Assembly (NCBI GenBank): GCA_030041375.1
Contig: JASHOA010000024.1
Span: 62,001-126,000, forward strand
Direction of reading: 5' to 3'
Origin: Acetobacteraceae bacterium
GTDB lineage: Bacteria > Pseudomonadota > Alphaproteobacteria > Acetobacterales > Acetobacteraceae
DNA: 64,000 nt
Shown here: positions 1 through 8,909 of the stretch, piece after piece
Layout of the letters: each line of letters opens with the position of its first letter
Position numbering within the stretch: the first letter of the stretch is position 1
Notes under the pieces: generated by a model
What the model was told of the DNA's origin: nothing
The model's database searches: none
Seen by the model: only the letters and a program-made list of their open reading frames with translations
Translations under genes and position numbers: made by a program

Positions 1-540
1 CTCAAATCAGCGCTCGGCAAATGGCCGGGACTATTCCCCCGGCTGGCATTGATCTTCCATCTGATCGAGATTGCGGATGCCAGAGCTGCCGGCCGCGACC
101 CCCCTTCGCTTCTCGTCGTGACCGAGGCAACGGCAAGCAGGGCGGCAGCCTACATGCGCGACATCTTGCTCCCGCATCTGCTGCGCGCCGATGCGATGAT
201 GTTCGGCACCGTGCAGACCGGGCACGCCCGATGGATTGCCGGCTACATTCTGGCGAAGGCGCTCAGCGTCCTGACGCTCAGGGATGTCGTGCAGGACTAT
301 CGGCCACTCCGAGGCCCGGAACAGCACAAGGAACTCCTGGCGGTTCTCACCGGCCTTGAAGCCTTCGGATGGTTACGCCCTCTGCCGGCGCCAGCCACAA
401 GCCCGCACCCTACCCGCTGGGCCGTCAATCCAGCCGTCCACACCGACTTCGCCGCCCGCGCTAAGTCCGAACGGTCCACCCGGAAGGAACAGCACGACCG
501 CATCGCCGACCGGATCGCCAAATGGAAATCAGCCCGATGA
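1..540 (+). CDS. DUF3987-type primase/helicase-like protein, C-terminal part (5' end outside window)
   Basis: The reading frame is open to base 1, so only the last 179 residues are seen and the start lies left of the window. The visible part begins with a GKWPGLFPRLALIFHL stretch and ends in the RWAVNPAVH region followed by a charged helix. This pattern is typical of the C-terminal end of DUF3987 proteins, which occur as replication (primase/helicase-associated) proteins of phages and integrated elements. It would act in replication of the element. It is followed by a convergent minus-strand gene with a long inverted repeat in between. The family call rests on recognition of the tail only. 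Confidence 0.6.
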   Translation, partial: LKSALGKWPGLFPRLALIFHLIEIADARAAGRDPPSLLVVTEATASRAAAYMRDILLPHLLRADAMMFGTVQTGHARWIAGYILAKALSVLTLRDVVQDYRPLRGPEQHKELLAVLTGLEAFGWLRPLPAPATSPHPTRWAVNPAVHTDFAARAKSERSTRKEQHDRIADRIAKWKSAR

Positions 541-541
541 T

Positions 542-627
542 GTTGGCAACGTTGGAGCGCGTACACGCGAATAGAGAGAGAGTGTGTGTGTGTGTCTAGC
601 GCGTGCGCGTGCTCCAACATTGCCAAC
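542..627. repeat. Long inverted repeat with GA/GT dinucleotide loop between convergent genes
   Basis: Arms 542-568 and 601-627 are inverted copies, 23 of 27 bases matching, starting GTTGGCAAyGTTGGAGC. The 32-nt spacer holds a (GA)n run and a (GT)n run. It lies between the stop of the DUF3987 gene and the stop of the minus-strand gene, so a bidirectional terminator is the simplest role. The arms are longer than usual for that and lack a clean T-tract, so a recombination or protein-binding site is possible. Confidence 0.7.
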
Positions 628-635
628 AAGTCTCC

Positions 636-1001
636 CTAGAGAGGTGTCCCCTGCGGCCCCCTTGCTTTTATGAGCCCAAGGTCGGCACACCATCCCCGGC
701 AGATCTGGAACGCGACGCCTAAACGCTCCGCGCACAGGTAGATTGGCTTGCCTTTTGCCCGCATGTCCCGAAGCGCGGCCTCTAGCTCGGCGGTCAGGAT
801 GAGGCGGCGCCTGGCGTGCGCCGCAGCGAAGTTCTCCCGAAACTCTGGCGTGGCGCGCCGGGCAGCCATCGCTCGTATGCGACGTTCGCGGATATCCGGG
901 TCTCGCCACGTCGCGATAGCGGCGGCTATCCCCCGCGCTTTCCGCGCAGGATCACGCCAGCTAGCAGCCACGGCTTCGGACCGGCTCAGTGATGGCACCA
1001 C
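636..1001 (-). CDS. Hypothetical phage-type protein with possible C-terminal helix-turn-helix
   Basis: 121 residues from a GTG start. The N-terminal half holds repeated SWRDPARKARG / TWRDPDIRERR-like units, very basic, reminiscent of the short DNA-binding repeats found beside phage endonucleases. The C-terminal part (AERLGVAFQICRGWCADLG) looks like a helix-turn-helix with a recognition helix. It is the only minus-strand gene in the element and is divergent from the ribbon-helix-helix gene, so a regulatory role is plausible. No family can be named with certainty. Confidence 0.55.
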   Translation of the reverse strand: MVPSLSRSEAVAASWRDPARKARGIAAAIATWRDPDIRERRIRAMAARRATPEFRENFAAAHARRRLILTAELEAALRDMRAKGKPIYLCAERLGVAFQICRGWCADLGLIKARGPQGTPL

Positions 1002-1126
1002 ACTCGTTTACTCCGCCCGGGCATCCGGCGCCAACGTTCCGCTGACCCGCGGCTCTACAATATCCCGCAGCTACCATTAGAAACTACGAAGGACAGACGG
1101 AGGCCAGGCTCCCTATATCTGCGCGT

Positions 1127-1318
1127 ATGAGTGAAACCGTACCCATCGCAGTGAGCCTTACCAGGCCACTGATCGCGGCGCTCGATCAGCGTGCCGCGGA
1201 CGAGGAGCGAAGCCGCAGTCAGGTTGTCCGCCGCCTCCTGCGGCAGGCACTCGCGAGAGAGCCCGAGCCGGTGGCCGTGCGCGAATTGCCGGGAAAATTG
1301 TCGCAGGAATCCCCGTGA
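1127..1318 (+). CDS. Ribbon-helix-helix (CopG/Arc-type) protein
   Basis: 63 residues. The N-terminus gives the beta strand (VPIAVSLTRPLIAALDQ) followed by two helices with the RSRSQVVRRLLRQAL pattern, the usual layout of a CopG/Arc ribbon-helix-helix DNA-binding protein. Such proteins act as dimeric repressors in phages, plasmids and toxin-antitoxin pairs. The stop overlaps the GTG start of the next gene (GTGA), so the two are probably translated together. No toxin-like partner is apparent. The 125-nt gap to the divergent minus-strand gene probably holds the promoters. Confidence 0.7.
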   Translation: MSETVPIAVSLTRPLIAALDQRAADEERSRSQVVRRLLRQALAREPEPVAVRELPGKLSQESP

Positions 1319-1719
1319 AGGGTGGCCGAACATCAGGCACGCTAAGGGCGGGCGCTCGCATCGCAACCGGCAACGGCCGTAAACAGAAAGCCGCTCGCCT
1401 TGGGCTGCCACCTCCAATGTCCAAGAGCGATTTCGAGAACGCGTGCCGAGGGTTGGCGCCTTCGGCCCTCAATGCGTTACGCAGTGCTCTCACAAGTCGG
1501 CAGGACCGCGTCGCCGCCGCCAAGGTCATCCTGGACCGCGCCTATGGCGCCGCAACGCAGCGCTTAGAACATGGGGGAACGCCGGACGGAAGTCCGATTC
1601 TGGCCGTTCTCTCGATGACAGAGGAACAGAGGATGGCGAGGCTGCGGGAGCTGCTCGCGAAGATGCGGCAACGGCCGGCCGACGAGACCGCGCCTGCCGG
1701 TACGGGAGAAGAGAGTTGA
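1315..1719 (+). CDS. Small-terminase-like phage protein
   Basis: 134 residues from a GTG start that overlaps the previous stop. The central segment RQDRVAAAKVILDRAYGAATQ matches the pattern AAxxILDRxYGxxxQ common in phage proteins annotated as terminase small subunit or terminase-associated. The C-terminal end is a helical, charged tail (MTEEQRMARLRELLAKM). A start at an internal Met (MSKSDFEN, residue 35) is also possible, because the first 34 residues are basic and low in pattern. The large terminase that usually follows is absent. The stop overlaps a TTG start (TTGA). Confidence 0.5.
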   Translation: MKGGRTSGTLRAGARIATGNGRKQKAARLGLPPPMSKSDFENACRGLAPSALNALRSALTSRQDRVAAAKVILDRAYGAATQRLEHGGTPDGSPILAVLSMTEEQRMARLRELLAKMRQRPADETAPAGTGEES

Positions 1720-1925
1720 TAGGTGGCTGGAAAACAGTGTGCGGTGTCGGGGAGGCCATTGTACTTCAAATCCTGCCGCCAACCGCCCCGCCGCTGGCGC
1801 AGTGGGACTGGCAGATGGCGCTCATGTTTTCCGACCCCCGGCACGCGCTCCTGCTGCCGGGTGGCATTCAGCCGGTTCTCAATGCACACGAATCAATCAT
1901 GCTAGGCCAGGAAGGGCATTGTTGA
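1716..1925 (+). CDS. Small hypothetical phage protein (TTG start)
   Basis: 69 residues read from a TTG that overlaps the previous stop (TTGA), ending directly before the ATG of the next gene. The same overlap style is seen throughout this element, which supports it being real. The product has a hydrophobic middle with prolines (LQILPPTAPPLAQWDW) and no recognised domain. It stands where a large terminase gene would be expected, so it could also be the relic of a deletion junction. Confidence 0.45.
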   Translation: MIGGWKTVCGVGEAIVLQILPPTAPPLAQWDWQMALMFSDPRHALLLPGGIQPVLNAHESIMLGQEGHC

Positions 1926-4064
1926 ATGGCCGATCCGTTCGCTGCCGTCGAGAATCCATCGCCCGACACTGCGACTGCGACCGGCTCGCTCGGCGGTTCT
2001 CCGGACTTCTGGCGCAACCTGATGAACTTCGGAGCGGCCGATCTGGTCGCGGCGAATGCGCGCACACCGCAAGGCTTTCTCGAATACGGTCCCGGCTGGC
2101 AGGGCGCGCTCGGGGCCGGCATTCTCGGGGCTGAGAACCAACAGCGCCAGAACGCGAGCCTGAACTCGCAGATCAACTTGCAGCAGGCTCAGGCCGGTCT
2201 CACTGGCGCGCAGGCGGGCCTCACTCGGTTGCAAGTGCCGTTCCAGATGATGAAGCTCCAGATGCTTCAAAACGCGTTGAACAGCAATCCATTTGCGGGA
2301 CAGTCCGGCGGCCCGATGGGCGGTGGGCAGCCGACGCCGCTTGCCACTGGCATCTCATCTGTCGAGAGCGGCGGCAATCCGAACGCGGTCAATCAGCAAG
2401 GCTACACGGGTCAGTTCCAGATCGGCACCGCAGCGATGTCGGACGCTGGGATCTATACGCCAGCCAAGGGCGAAGATCTGAGTAAGAACGCGTGGTCCGG
2501 GACGGTCAACATCCCGGGGTTCCAGCCGATGAACCAACAGCAATTCCTCGCGAATCCCGCCGCGCAGAAGGCGGCGTTTCAGAGCGTAACGTCAAACCTT
2601 TTGAAGCGCGCCGGATCGATGGGACTGAACGCCTATGTCGGAAAAACCGTCGGTGGCGTGCCGATGACGGCAAACAGCCTGCTCGCTGGAATGTACTTCG
2701 CAGGCCCCACGGGCATGCAGCAATTCCTCCAAACCAACGGCAATTACAACCCGGTCGACAGCAACGGCCGCAGCTTGACCGCTTACATGGCCCGCTTTGC
2801 GGCTGCCGCCGGCGGCACGCAAGGGCAGGCATCACAGCCGGCACAAGGCGCTTCCGGCGCGGCAATGGGGCAGCCCGGGCAGCTTCCGCCCGTGTTGCAA
2901 AACCTATGGGCGTCGGCTCAACAGTTGCGCGCCAGAGCTTATCAACTCCAGTGGGTAAACCCGCAGGCCGCGCAGACCCTTAACGCCGAGGCGGCCGCGC
3001 GCGAGGCGCTGGTCACGAATGCCCTGCGGCCGCAATCGGCTCGCCCCGGCGGCATTGTCACAAACTGGCTACTCGGTGGCCCGACGCGAGCCGGTACCAC
3101 GACGCATCTCGTTGACCCGCGCACCGGAACGGAAATCCCGGCGCAAGAATACGGGCCTGTCGAGACCCCGTTCGGTCGTGTCCCGGGACAGATTTTCCCG
3201 ATTCCGATCAGCCCGTCGCCAGGTGCAAGCGGCGGTGCTGCCGCAAGTGGTGGCAGTGGTGGTGCAGGTGGTGGTGGCGCTGGCACGAGTACCACCGGTA
3301 GTGCGGCGTCATCCGGTAACGGGCTCGTGATGGGGCTTTCGCCACAGCAGGAAGCATTCCTGCAACACCGTGGCGAGGGGCTTGCGGATCAATTCCAGCA
3401 GATCGACGAGAGCGCCGCGACTGCAATGCAGTCGAATTATCTTTTTGATAGCATGCGTCGCGATTCTCAATCGTGGGTCATGGGAAAATTCGCCGATTGG
3501 AAGATGAACGCTTGGGGGTATATCCAAGCGTTTGCCGACAACTTCGGAATCAAGGCCGGCGCTATCTCGCCGAGTGTCGCCGACTTCCAGGCGTTCCAAA
3601 AATCCGCCGGCATGGTGCTACGGGAAGCCGTTCGCAGCACAAGCTCTCGTGCCGCGGTGCAAGAGTACAATATGATCGGCGAGACACTGCCGAACCCTGA
3701 AAACACGGCGGAGGCGTTCAACCAAATCGCAGACCAGTGGCAGGGTCTCAATGACTACGCGATTGCGAAGCAGCGGTTCGCGAAAGGCTACCAGGGCGAT
3801 CCGGGTGATTTCAACGTCGCCGTGAATTCGTCTCTGAACCCCACGTCGTTTTTGTTGAATCGGATGATGCAGAGCCAACAGGGGCAAAGCGATCTCACCC
3901 GGATGGCTGCGGCGATGAGCCGGACGAAGGCCGGCCAGATGATGTTGAAGCGGATCCGCAATCAGTATGCGTGGGCGCTTGCGAACGGCTATTTCACCGG
4001 GCTGCCGGGTGAGCAGACAACTGCTTCAACCGCGCCGTCATCGATGGCGGCAGCCGGCAGATGA
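1926..4064 (+). CDS. Virion-associated protein with lytic transglycosylase motif
   Basis: 712 residues. Residues about 135-185 carry an SLT-like transglycosylase signature: ISSVESGGNPNAVNQQGYTG with the probable catalytic Glu147, followed by a GQFQIG segment. Residues about 431-464 form a glycine/serine/alanine-rich linker. The rest is rich in Ala, Gln and Asn. Such long proteins with a muramidase module are internal virion or tail-tip proteins that open the cell wall during DNA ejection. The next gene overlaps by 4 bases and encodes another large protein of the same class. This is not a free endolysin, because there is no signal or cell-wall-binding domain. Confidence 0.65.
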   Translation: MADPFAAVENPSPDTATATGSLGGSPDFWRNLMNFGAADLVAANARTPQGFLEYGPGWQGALGAGILGAENQQRQNASLNSQINLQQAQAGLTGAQAGLTRLQVPFQMMKLQMLQNALNSNPFAGQSGGPMGGGQPTPLATGISSVESGGNPNAVNQQGYTGQFQIGTAAMSDAGIYTPAKGEDLSKNAWSGTVNIPGFQPMNQQQFLANPAAQKAAFQSVTSNLLKRAGSMGLNAYVGKTVGGVPMTANSLLAGMYFAGPTGMQQFLQTNGNYNPVDSNGRSLTAYMARFAAAAGGTQGQASQPAQGASGAAMGQPGQLPPVLQNLWASAQQLRARAYQLQWVNPQAAQTLNAEAAAREALVTNALRPQSARPGGIVTNWLLGGPTRAGTTTHLVDPRTGTEIPAQEYGPVETPFGRVPGQIFPIPISPSPGASGGAAASGGSGGAGGGGAGTSTTGSAASSGNGLVMGLSPQQEAFLQHRGEGLADQFQQIDESAATAMQSNYLFDSMRRDSQSWVMGKFADWKMNAWGYIQAFADNFGIKAGAISPSVADFQAFQKSAGMVLREAVRSTSSRAAVQEYNMIGETLPNPENTAEAFNQIADQWQGLNDYAIAKQRFAKGYQGDPGDFNVAVNSSLNPTSFLLNRMMQSQQGQSDLTRMAAAMSRTKAGQMMLKRIRNQYAWALANGYFTGLPGEQTTASTAPSSMAAAGR

Positions 4065-6451
4065 GCGGCGCGCTGCCGATCCTCGACGCCGCTGTCGCCG
4101 GCAAGCTGGCAACGCTGCCGACACCCCCCGCAGGCCGTGTTGATCTGCCTCCATGGGCGGGTGGTCAGGGCTTTGTTCCAGCCCCTGGCACCGCGGGCAC
4201 ATCATCGCCATCGACCGCGCTGCCGATCCTGGATTCTGCGATTGCCGGTCATCCTGTTTCATCAGGCACACAGCCGCAGGGTTCAACTTGGCAGGGCGAT
4301 CTTGAGGCGATTCCGGCCGGGCTCTACGCTGGCGTAGCGGCCGTCCCCAATCTGCCGACCTCCCTTGCGAACCTCGGTATCCGCGGCATCAACGCTCTGA
4401 CCGGCTCAGCGATCCCGCAGTTCCGTCCCCCGATCAACACAAACCCGACCGATTTTCAGTCGCACGGCGAGGCTGAGCGCGCACTTTATTCCGGGGCGGC
4501 AGCGGTGGGCTCGCTTCCTGCGATGGCGGCCGGTGGTGAGGTGCTTGGCGCCGCTCCCGGACTCGTCGGCCAGATCGGGCGCGGCATCGCCGATACTGCG
4601 GCTCCCCGCGCCGTTCTACCAGCCGCAGCCGCCGGTGTTGGTGGCCAGATTGGCGCCGATCAGGCTCCCGCACCGTGGGCGCCATTGGCGGCTGCCGGAG
4701 GCGCTGTGGCCGCCGGGCTGCCGGTCGCGGCAGCGGAAGGGGGTCTCGCCGCGCTGCGCGGCTCGCCGATTAGCCCGGAAACTGCTGCGCTCGCGAGAAC
4801 GGCACGCGGGGATTACAACATTCCTGTCACCGGCGGCCAGATCAGCAACTCGCCGTTCGTGCGTTTTCTGAATTCGACGCTTCAGCGGTTGCCGTTCACC
4901 GGCTACGCCGGGCAGAGCGAGGGGCAGCAAGCGGCATTCAACCGCGCCGTGGCGAGTACCTTCGGCGAGGACGCAGAGAGTATCACGCCCGACGTGATGT
5001 CCCGCGCCAGGAACCGGCTCGGATCGACGTTCGATATGGTGGCGGCACGGACAAGCATTCCCGTGGTCGGCCCGCTCCTCAACGATCTCGGCAACATTGA
5101 GTTCGAGGCTACGCGCACCTTGCAGCCTGCCGAGCTGACCCCTCTGCGCAGTCAGCTTGAGGATATTCTCACCCTTGCCGCAAAGAATAACGGCGTTCTC
5201 GACGGGCCGGCCTATCAAAGCTTGACCCGCCACGGTGCTCCGCTCGGCAGGCTGCTTCGTTCCACCGATCCCAACACGGCCTTCTTCGGCCGCCAGATTC
5301 GCGATGCGCTCGACAATGCATTGGAGCAAAACGCACCGCCAGAAGAACTCGAAACGCTTCAAAATGCGCGCGCTCAGTGGAAGAACATGATCACGGTGGC
5401 CCCGCTGGCTGCGAAGGCGACTACAGGAGACATCAGCCCGGGGGCGTTGCTCGGGCAGGTGAACCGTACATATCGCGACTTTGCCTATGGCGGAGGCGGA
5501 GCGCTTGGCGATCTTGCCCGCATCGGGCGCCGCTTCCTCGCCGAACCCCCATCATCTGGAACCGCTGAAAGGCTGACCGCGATCAAGGGGCTGAAGGGCA
5601 TTGGCGAGCTTGGTGCTGGCGCTCTTGCCGGTCACGCCGTGGTCGGTGAGGGGATGGCCGCGCCGCTTGCCGGTGCTGCTTCCATGCTCGCCGCGGCCCG
5701 CGCAGCGGGCATGGCGCTGCGTTCGGATTGGTTCGCCCAGGCGGTCATCAAATCGGGGCTGCGATCCGCGGGACGTGCGGCTGCGCCGGGGGCACTCTCG
5801 CAATTCGGGCGTAGCGCATTGGGGGGCGCCGCTGCCGGAACCGTTGGCTCATCGCTGGGGCAGGCCCTCGAGCCAAGTCGGAATCCCGAAACCGGGGACC
5901 AGGAATTCTCGTTCCGCGCGGCGCAAGAGAAGGCGGCGGAGGCCCGGCAGAGTCTTGCTAATATCGCCGAGGCAGCACGAAACGATCCGTGGGAGACTTC
6001 TCGCGCCCGGCAGAAGGTTGCGAATTTCATCGCAGATGCCATTTCTCCCATGGCAGGTGGTAATGGAAAACTTGCTGATCCTGACGCATTGCGCAGTTGG
6101 ATAGACACGAACAAGCCCCCTCTTCGGCAGCTTTTCGGTGGTCAGGGGTTGCAACGCATCATGGCCGTTGGGGCACTTGCTCGCCGCGCAGCACGTCAGG
6201 ATGAAAAGCGCACCGCATTGGCGGAACTCATGGACCGATGGGACCGCTATTTCGGGAAGCCCAAGAGTCCGATCGGAGCGGCATTCCGTGCCGCCGGCAT
6301 CGGCAGCCCGCGCGATCTTCTCGCCGCCGCGGTGTTGCGCAAGCCGCTGGCCGAGGCGCTTGGCTCAGCAGCGTCGCCAACCGGACTTCCGTTGCGGACG
6401 GTGACGCGGGTCGCGAAGGCAGCTAACGCAGAGGACGAGGATGATGGCTGA
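4061..6451 (+). CDS. Large Ala-rich phage structural/ejection-type protein
   Basis: 796 residues, starting within the previous stop (ATGA). A short motif, ALPILDAAVAG, recurs about 50 residues later as ALPILDSAIAG. Residues about 150-240 and 515-620 are long, hydrophobic, Ala/Gly-rich stretches that could insert in membranes, while the middle is an alpha-helical charged region. The size, the Ala-rich membrane-active segments and the position after the transglycosylase protein fit an internal ejection protein of a podovirus-like particle. No enzymatic motif is seen. The role is inferred from composition and neighbours. Confidence 0.55.
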   Translation: MSGALPILDAAVAGKLATLPTPPAGRVDLPPWAGGQGFVPAPGTAGTSSPSTALPILDSAIAGHPVSSGTQPQGSTWQGDLEAIPAGLYAGVAAVPNLPTSLANLGIRGINALTGSAIPQFRPPINTNPTDFQSHGEAERALYSGAAAVGSLPAMAAGGEVLGAAPGLVGQIGRGIADTAAPRAVLPAAAAGVGGQIGADQAPAPWAPLAAAGGAVAAGLPVAAAEGGLAALRGSPISPETAALARTARGDYNIPVTGGQISNSPFVRFLNSTLQRLPFTGYAGQSEGQQAAFNRAVASTFGEDAESITPDVMSRARNRLGSTFDMVAARTSIPVVGPLLNDLGNIEFEATRTLQPAELTPLRSQLEDILTLAAKNNGVLDGPAYQSLTRHGAPLGRLLRSTDPNTAFFGRQIRDALDNALEQNAPPEELETLQNARAQWKNMITVAPLAAKATTGDISPGALLGQVNRTYRDFAYGGGGALGDLARIGRRFLAEPPSSGTAERLTAIKGLKGIGELGAGALAGHAVVGEGMAAPLAGAASMLAAARAAGMALRSDWFAQAVIKSGLRSAGRAAAPGALSQFGRSALGGAAAGTVGSSLGQALEPSRNPETGDQEFSFRAAQEKAAEARQSLANIAEAARNDPWETSRARQKVANFIADAISPMAGGNGKLADPDALRSWIDTNKPPLRQLFGGQGLQRIMAVGALARRAARQDEKRTALAELMDRWDRYFGKPKSPIGAAFRAAGIGSPRDLLAAAVLRKPLAEALGSAASPTGLPLRTVTRVAKAANAEDEDDG

Positions 6452-6827
6452 CATTTGGTATCTTGCCGCCTGTGCCGGGATCGCGTTGCTCTTTTGGATC
6501 TCGACCCGGCCACGCAGCGCCTGGGACAGCATCATGCTCTTCGTGGGCTTCATCTATGTGGTAACGGTCGGGCACGCTGCCGGCGGCTTGGGGCCGCTCT
6601 TTGACGACAACCCGGGCAATGTGTGGGGTGTTGTCGGCTTCCTCGGCGCGCCGCCCGTCATCGTGTGGGCGATCGGCAAGGTGCTCGGGAAACTGTTCTA
6701 CCGCGCGCCGCTGCCGCCGTCGCCGAGACAGATTCAAGCCAAGCTGAATAGTTGGCCGGAGTGGGCGCGGTACAGTGAGGCGGCGAGGTGTGGTCCATAC
6801 GAAAACGACGCGAGCTTCAGCGAATGA
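6441..6827 (+). CDS. Small phage membrane protein
   Basis: 128 residues, with two adjacent ATGs (6441 and 6444) overlapping the end of the previous gene. Three hydrophobic segments are visible, near residues 5-20, 29-48 and 62-83, followed by a soluble tail. No known domain was recognised. A holin is conceivable from size and membrane segments, but the long soluble tail and the lack of an adjacent lysozyme make that uncertain. The stop overlaps the next ATG (ATGA). Confidence 0.55.
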   Translation: MMADIWYLAACAGIALLFWISTRPRSAWDSIMLFVGFIYVVTVGHAAGGLGPLFDDNPGNVWGVVGFLGAPPVIVWAIGKVLGKLFYRAPLPPSPRQIQAKLNSWPEWARYSEAARCGPYENDASFSE

Positions 6828-7471
6828 GCGAGTTCACTGCGCACACCGGACCAACCTGGTCCGAGACTGAAGCCATCCCGGATGCCGAGAAGGCAGGACG
6901 GCATCTGCCCCGCGACGAGGTGATGGCCGAGATCGTGGCCCACCGGCAGACCGTGTTGGAGCGCGAGCTTAGGGGCGGAGATGAACCCCCCGACCCGCCC
7001 CCGGAACCGAGGCGAGAGCCAAGGCGCGAACCGCTGGCCGCCCCCATGCTGCCTGAGCGCCGGGAACTCGATCTCGGAGATGGTCGACGGATCAACCTGA
7101 CGCAAGCGGACCTTATGCGGCTCGCAGAAACCGGCTTGCGCATCCCGCGCGTGGCCGCTGCGGCCGTGCAGGCGAGCGTGCAAAACAATCTGACCGCGAT
7201 AGAGCGGGAGTTTCCCGACATCTTCGCCGATCGCGACCGGTCGCAGCTGGCGGCGATTCAGTTGGTCCATCTCCGCGAACAGGACGCCGCTCTCGGCCTA
7301 CAGCGGCCCGACCTTGAAGCCATGCGAGAGGCGTCAATGCGGACCAGGGCGCTCCTCGGCCAGCGAGCAGAGGCGACGCACCGCAGCCGGCGCCATGCGG
7401 CAGAGCCGAGGCAGGCGAGTGGCCGGGATGTGATCGCCGGGATGCGGCGCAGGCGCGGTCAATTTGCGTAG
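6824..7471 (+). CDS. Conserved-type hypothetical phage protein
   Basis: 215 residues from the ATG that overlaps the preceding stop. A disordered Pro/Arg-rich segment (residues about 55-75) is followed by a LDLGDGRRINLTQADLMRLAETG region and a helical C-terminal half, ending in a basic tail (VIAGMRRRRGQFA). The same layout is common in accessory structural or scaffold-like proteins of podovirus-type elements, but no domain can be named. It lies in a tightly packed operon with the virion-protein genes. Confidence 0.5.
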   Translation: MSEFTAHTGPTWSETEAIPDAEKAGRHLPRDEVMAEIVAHRQTVLERELRGGDEPPDPPPEPRREPRREPLAAPMLPERRELDLGDGRRINLTQADLMRLAETGLRIPRVAAAAVQASVQNNLTAIEREFPDIFADRDRSQLAAIQLVHLREQDAALGLQRPDLEAMREASMRTRALLGQRAEATHRSRRHAAEPRQASGRDVIAGMRRRRGQFA

Positions 7472-7480
7472 GAGACTGTG

Positions 7481-7777
7481 ATGGCGACTTTGGAAGAGGA
7501 AATGCTAGCGCGCCGGATGGGGTTCCCGAATTTCGCTACGCTACGCCAGCGGGAACGCAACGCTCGGATTCGCGAGTATGAAGAGGCCGACCGGAAGGCT
7601 CAGGGCGCACAGGCTGCGGAGCAGGTGCAGCGCCAGCGTGCCGGTGCGACGCCAAGCCCGCACACCTTCACCTTCATCGGTGGTGACGATGAGGCTGCCC
7701 GGGCGGCGCGGATGGAGCGGCAGGTGAATTGGGGGCAGCCGGCCGAGAAGGCGGAAAGCGGCGGGACGGCCGGGTAA
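7481..7777 (+). CDS. Hypothetical phage protein, charged coiled-coil type
   Basis: 98 residues from the ATG (a GTG one codon upstream is an alternative), with a GGAG ribosome-binding site about 9 bases upstream. The sequence is mostly charged helix (residues 1-55, rich in Arg/Glu/Gln), then a short PHTFTFIGGDDE segment. No family was recognised. It continues the co-oriented gene string of the element. Confidence 0.5.
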   Translation: MATLEEEMLARRMGFPNFATLRQRERNARIREYEEADRKAQGAQAAEQVQRQRAGATPSPHTFTFIGGDDEAARAARMERQVNWGQPAEKAESGGTAG

Positions 7778-7812
7778 CCGGCAGCCCGGCGTGATGCCGG
7801 GGAGATGATCCA

Positions 7813-8226
7813 ATGACATCACAGGCTAGTGGCCTGGGTAGAGGCTTGGCTGTTTGTACACTTGCCAGTCTGCTCTTGATCCGGCCCGCGCTATCGGAGC
7901 CGTATCGGGACTTCACCGCGGGCGGGCCCGCCCTAGCAAGCTGCGGAGCGTACATCCAAGCTGCGGAGGCAGAGGCCGCGAACCGGCCGGCAGACGCTTC
8001 CCTCAATGTGGTTTTCACACTCGAGTACGCCCTCTTTCTCGGCACTGCTATGGGCTTTCTGAGCGGGGCAAATTTCGCTGACCCGGTGCATCGAAATGTC
8101 GGCGCTCGATCGGATATTCCGGGACAGATGGCATGGCTGAAGACCTTTTGTCGGCAACACACCTTGGTGTCCTTCGGCGAAGCGCTGGTCGCATTGCGGA
8201 CCGCCCTGGAGCAGAGCGATCGATAA
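7813..8226 (+). CDS. Small secreted protein, Rap1a/HdeA-like in pattern
   Basis: 137 residues with an N-terminal signal peptide (hydrophobic core at residues about 10-25, cleavage probably after the Ala-Leu-Ser near 28). The mature part has cysteines in LASCGAY and LKTFCRQH, plus a FLGTAMGFLSGAN segment and a WLKTFC...FGEALVAL ending. This order of motifs is that of small periplasmic proteins of the Rap1a/HdeA-like type, some of which are immunity proteins. In a phage element it may be a cargo (lysogenic conversion) gene. The family call is by pattern only. Confidence 0.5.
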   Translation: MTSQASGLGRGLAVCTLASLLLIRPALSEPYRDFTAGGPALASCGAYIQAAEAEAANRPADASLNVVFTLEYALFLGTAMGFLSGANFADPVHRNVGARSDIPGQMAWLKTFCRQHTLVSFGEALVALRTALEQSDR

Positions 8227-8381
8227 GCTCTGTCGCCTTCACGCTTCCGTGATCCCGCCCCGCAGCCTTGACGCCCGCCCTGATCCGGGCGCAGCGTGGC
8301 CCTGCTCGGCGAGGCCGAGCGGCCGGACGGAGGTGGTGGAACACCGCCGCCCGACCTGACCCTCTAGGCGGAGTTAGCGCC

Positions 8382-8909
8382 ATGAAGGCTACTGACGGGC
8401 ATACCACGCCCAAACTGCCGGTTGCAGCGGCGACTTCGGCCGCCGCTTCCTCTTCCGATCCCAGCCCGGCAAACAAAGCCAACGACTGGGGCGAAATCCC
8501 GCCCCTCACCGATGATACCGCAGCCGCGATCAAGGGCATCGTCGATGCGGTCGAGCACCGCACGATGCTCAAGCTGATCGAGATGCAGCAGAAGGCGCGG
8601 GTCGACGACAAGGCCGCAGTCCCGGACCTGGCCGAGCGGCTTGCTTCCGTCGAGTTTGTTCTCTCAGACCTGACCCTTGATCTCTTCTTGGCGATCAAGG
8701 CTACGGCCGAGGACGGGAGCGATCTCGACGACCGCGAGCGGGCAACGGCGCTGACCGCCGTGAACGTGATGCTCAAGCGCATCAATGAGACCGTCGAGCG
8801 TGCGGTGGAGGACTTGTCGGAGCTTGGCCGAAAAGCCAGATCGCTTGTCCGCCTCGTGGACAAGCTCGATCCGGCAAGCGAGTTGGAGCCCGCGGAGGCC
8901 CAGCCATGA
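8382..8909 (+). CDS. Hypothetical protein, helical
   Basis: 175 residues from the ATG at 8382. The first 40 residues are Ala/Ser/Thr-rich and probably disordered. The rest is predicted-helical and acidic, with heptad-like leucines (LAERLASVEFVLSDLTLDLFLA). A GC-rich hairpin (8304-8320) lies upstream in the 155-nt gap. The stop overlaps the next ATG. Function unknown. Confidence 0.5.
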   Translation: MKATDGHTTPKLPVAAATSAAASSSDPSPANKANDWGEIPPLTDDTAAAIKGIVDAVEHRTMLKLIEMQQKARVDDKAAVPDLAERLASVEFVLSDLTLDLFLAIKATAEDGSDLDDRERATALTAVNVMLKRINETVERAVEDLSELGRKARSLVRLVDKLDPASELEPAEAQP

